64,000 nucleotides of DNA, taken from NCBI RefSeq assembly GCF_019249215.1, contig NZ_JAESDI010000012.1, positions 1 through 64,000 on the forward strand. The letters are read 5' to 3'. Made by a program: the position numbers and the translations under genes. The notes below the pieces were generated by a model. That model saw only the letters and a list, made by a program, of their open reading frames with translations. It searched no databases and was not told the origin of the DNA. This document shows positions 63,816-64,000 of the stretch, in pieces (position 1 is the stretch's first letter; the number at the start of each line of letters is the position of its first letter). Origin of the DNA: Alteromonas lipotrueae. Its GTDB lineage: Bacteria; Pseudomonadota; Gammaproteobacteria; Enterobacterales; Alteromonadaceae.

Positions 63816-64000
63816 TTAATTATTTACTTCTACCAGTTTATCAAATTCTGGCGTGGCATACTCTTCAAATCCGTCGGCTGTGCGACGAATGAGGAATACA
63901 GCAAGTTGCTCTTGCTCTGCAAGGTCGATTGCACGTTGCCACCCCATTACATTAAACGCTGTGGCTAAGCCATCAGCAATCATTGAAGATGGGTTTACCA
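63816..64000 (-). CDS. apbE: FAD:protein FMN transferase ApbE (3' end, partial)
   Basis: Only the C-terminal 60 or so residues are inside the window. They contain IADGLATAFNVMGW, typical of the ApbE C terminus. ApbE attaches FMN to NqrB and NqrC, so the order apbE-nqrM marks the end of an nqr operon that continues to the right. Confidence 0.9.
   Translation of the reverse strand, partial: VNPSSMIADGLATAFNVMGWQRAIDLAEQEQLAVFLIRRTADGFEEYATPEFDKLVEVNN

Noticed and set aside
1..64000. CRISPR arrays, tRNA genes, prophage or insertion sequences
   Set aside because: No regularly spaced repeats, no cloverleaf-like sequences with CCA ends and no transposase- or phage-like proteins were seen; short tRNA genes could still be missed by eye.

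Overview
The window reads as a chromosomal segment of a marine gammaproteobacterium of the order Alteromonadales, most like Alteromonas. This rests on the make-up of the protein set (FabR, TrmA, SthA, Na+-NQR accessory proteins ApbE/NqrM, TIGR03899, TIGR04219, DUF2333, DUF2884 and CLCA_X families, abundant GGDEF/EAL proteins) and on a moderate GC content with gammaproteobacterial signals. I saw no prophage, insertion sequence, CRISPR array or tRNA gene. Species assignment is inference.

Layout. 1-510 is the promoter and leader region of an rRNA operon that runs leftwards out of the window, with three tandem promoters and boxB/boxA antitermination signals. 0.7-10 kb holds a membrane-anchored RRM protein, a DUF5610-like protein and a fatty-acid/redox block: trmA, fabR, a tandem DsbA-like protein, an acyl desaturase and sthA. 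In E. coli trmA, fabR and sthA are also close together, so the DsbA-like and desaturase genes look like lineage-specific additions. 10-18 kb holds a REC-GGDEF-EAL protein, TIGR03899 and the sulfite-reduction operon cysJIH. 18-23.6 kb is envelope stress: a beta-barrel protein with DUF2333, a pspA-pspC-membrane protein group with a candidate sigma-54 promoter and no adjacent pspF, and dusA.

The most interesting region is 23.9-28.8 kb. It is a tight four-gene operon of a coiled-coil protein, a membrane protein with a cytoplasmic longin/roadblock-like segment and a periplasmic OmpA-like domain, a Ras-like small GTPase with unusual switch residues, and a GGDEF-EAL protein. Its architecture suggests a membrane-anchored GTPase switch tied to the cell wall and c-di-GMP. 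This is inference from architecture and has not been demonstrated.

28.8-46.7 kb carries housekeeping and stress genes: fghA, two tandem acyltransferases with an MscS-type channel, yggN-like DUF2884, an NSS sodium symporter, SDR and DCC proteins, msrA, a PhoD-like phosphatase, fldB with CLCA_X, an orphan exbD, ygjV and trmN6. 46.7-57.7 kb has a secreted DPP-IV peptidase, a PH-domain protein, a sensory GGDEF-EAL protein, a dehydratase-amidohydrolase-MBL operon and a VOC/LysR divergent pair. 58.6-60.8 kb is a decaying locus: a frameshifted DUF917 (S-Me-THD) gene, the C-terminal remnant of an NCS1-type permease and an intact Lrp-type regulator. The right end has an MBL protein, DUF1653, dinB with a LexA box, nqrM and the 3' end of apbE (tail of a Na+-NQR operon).
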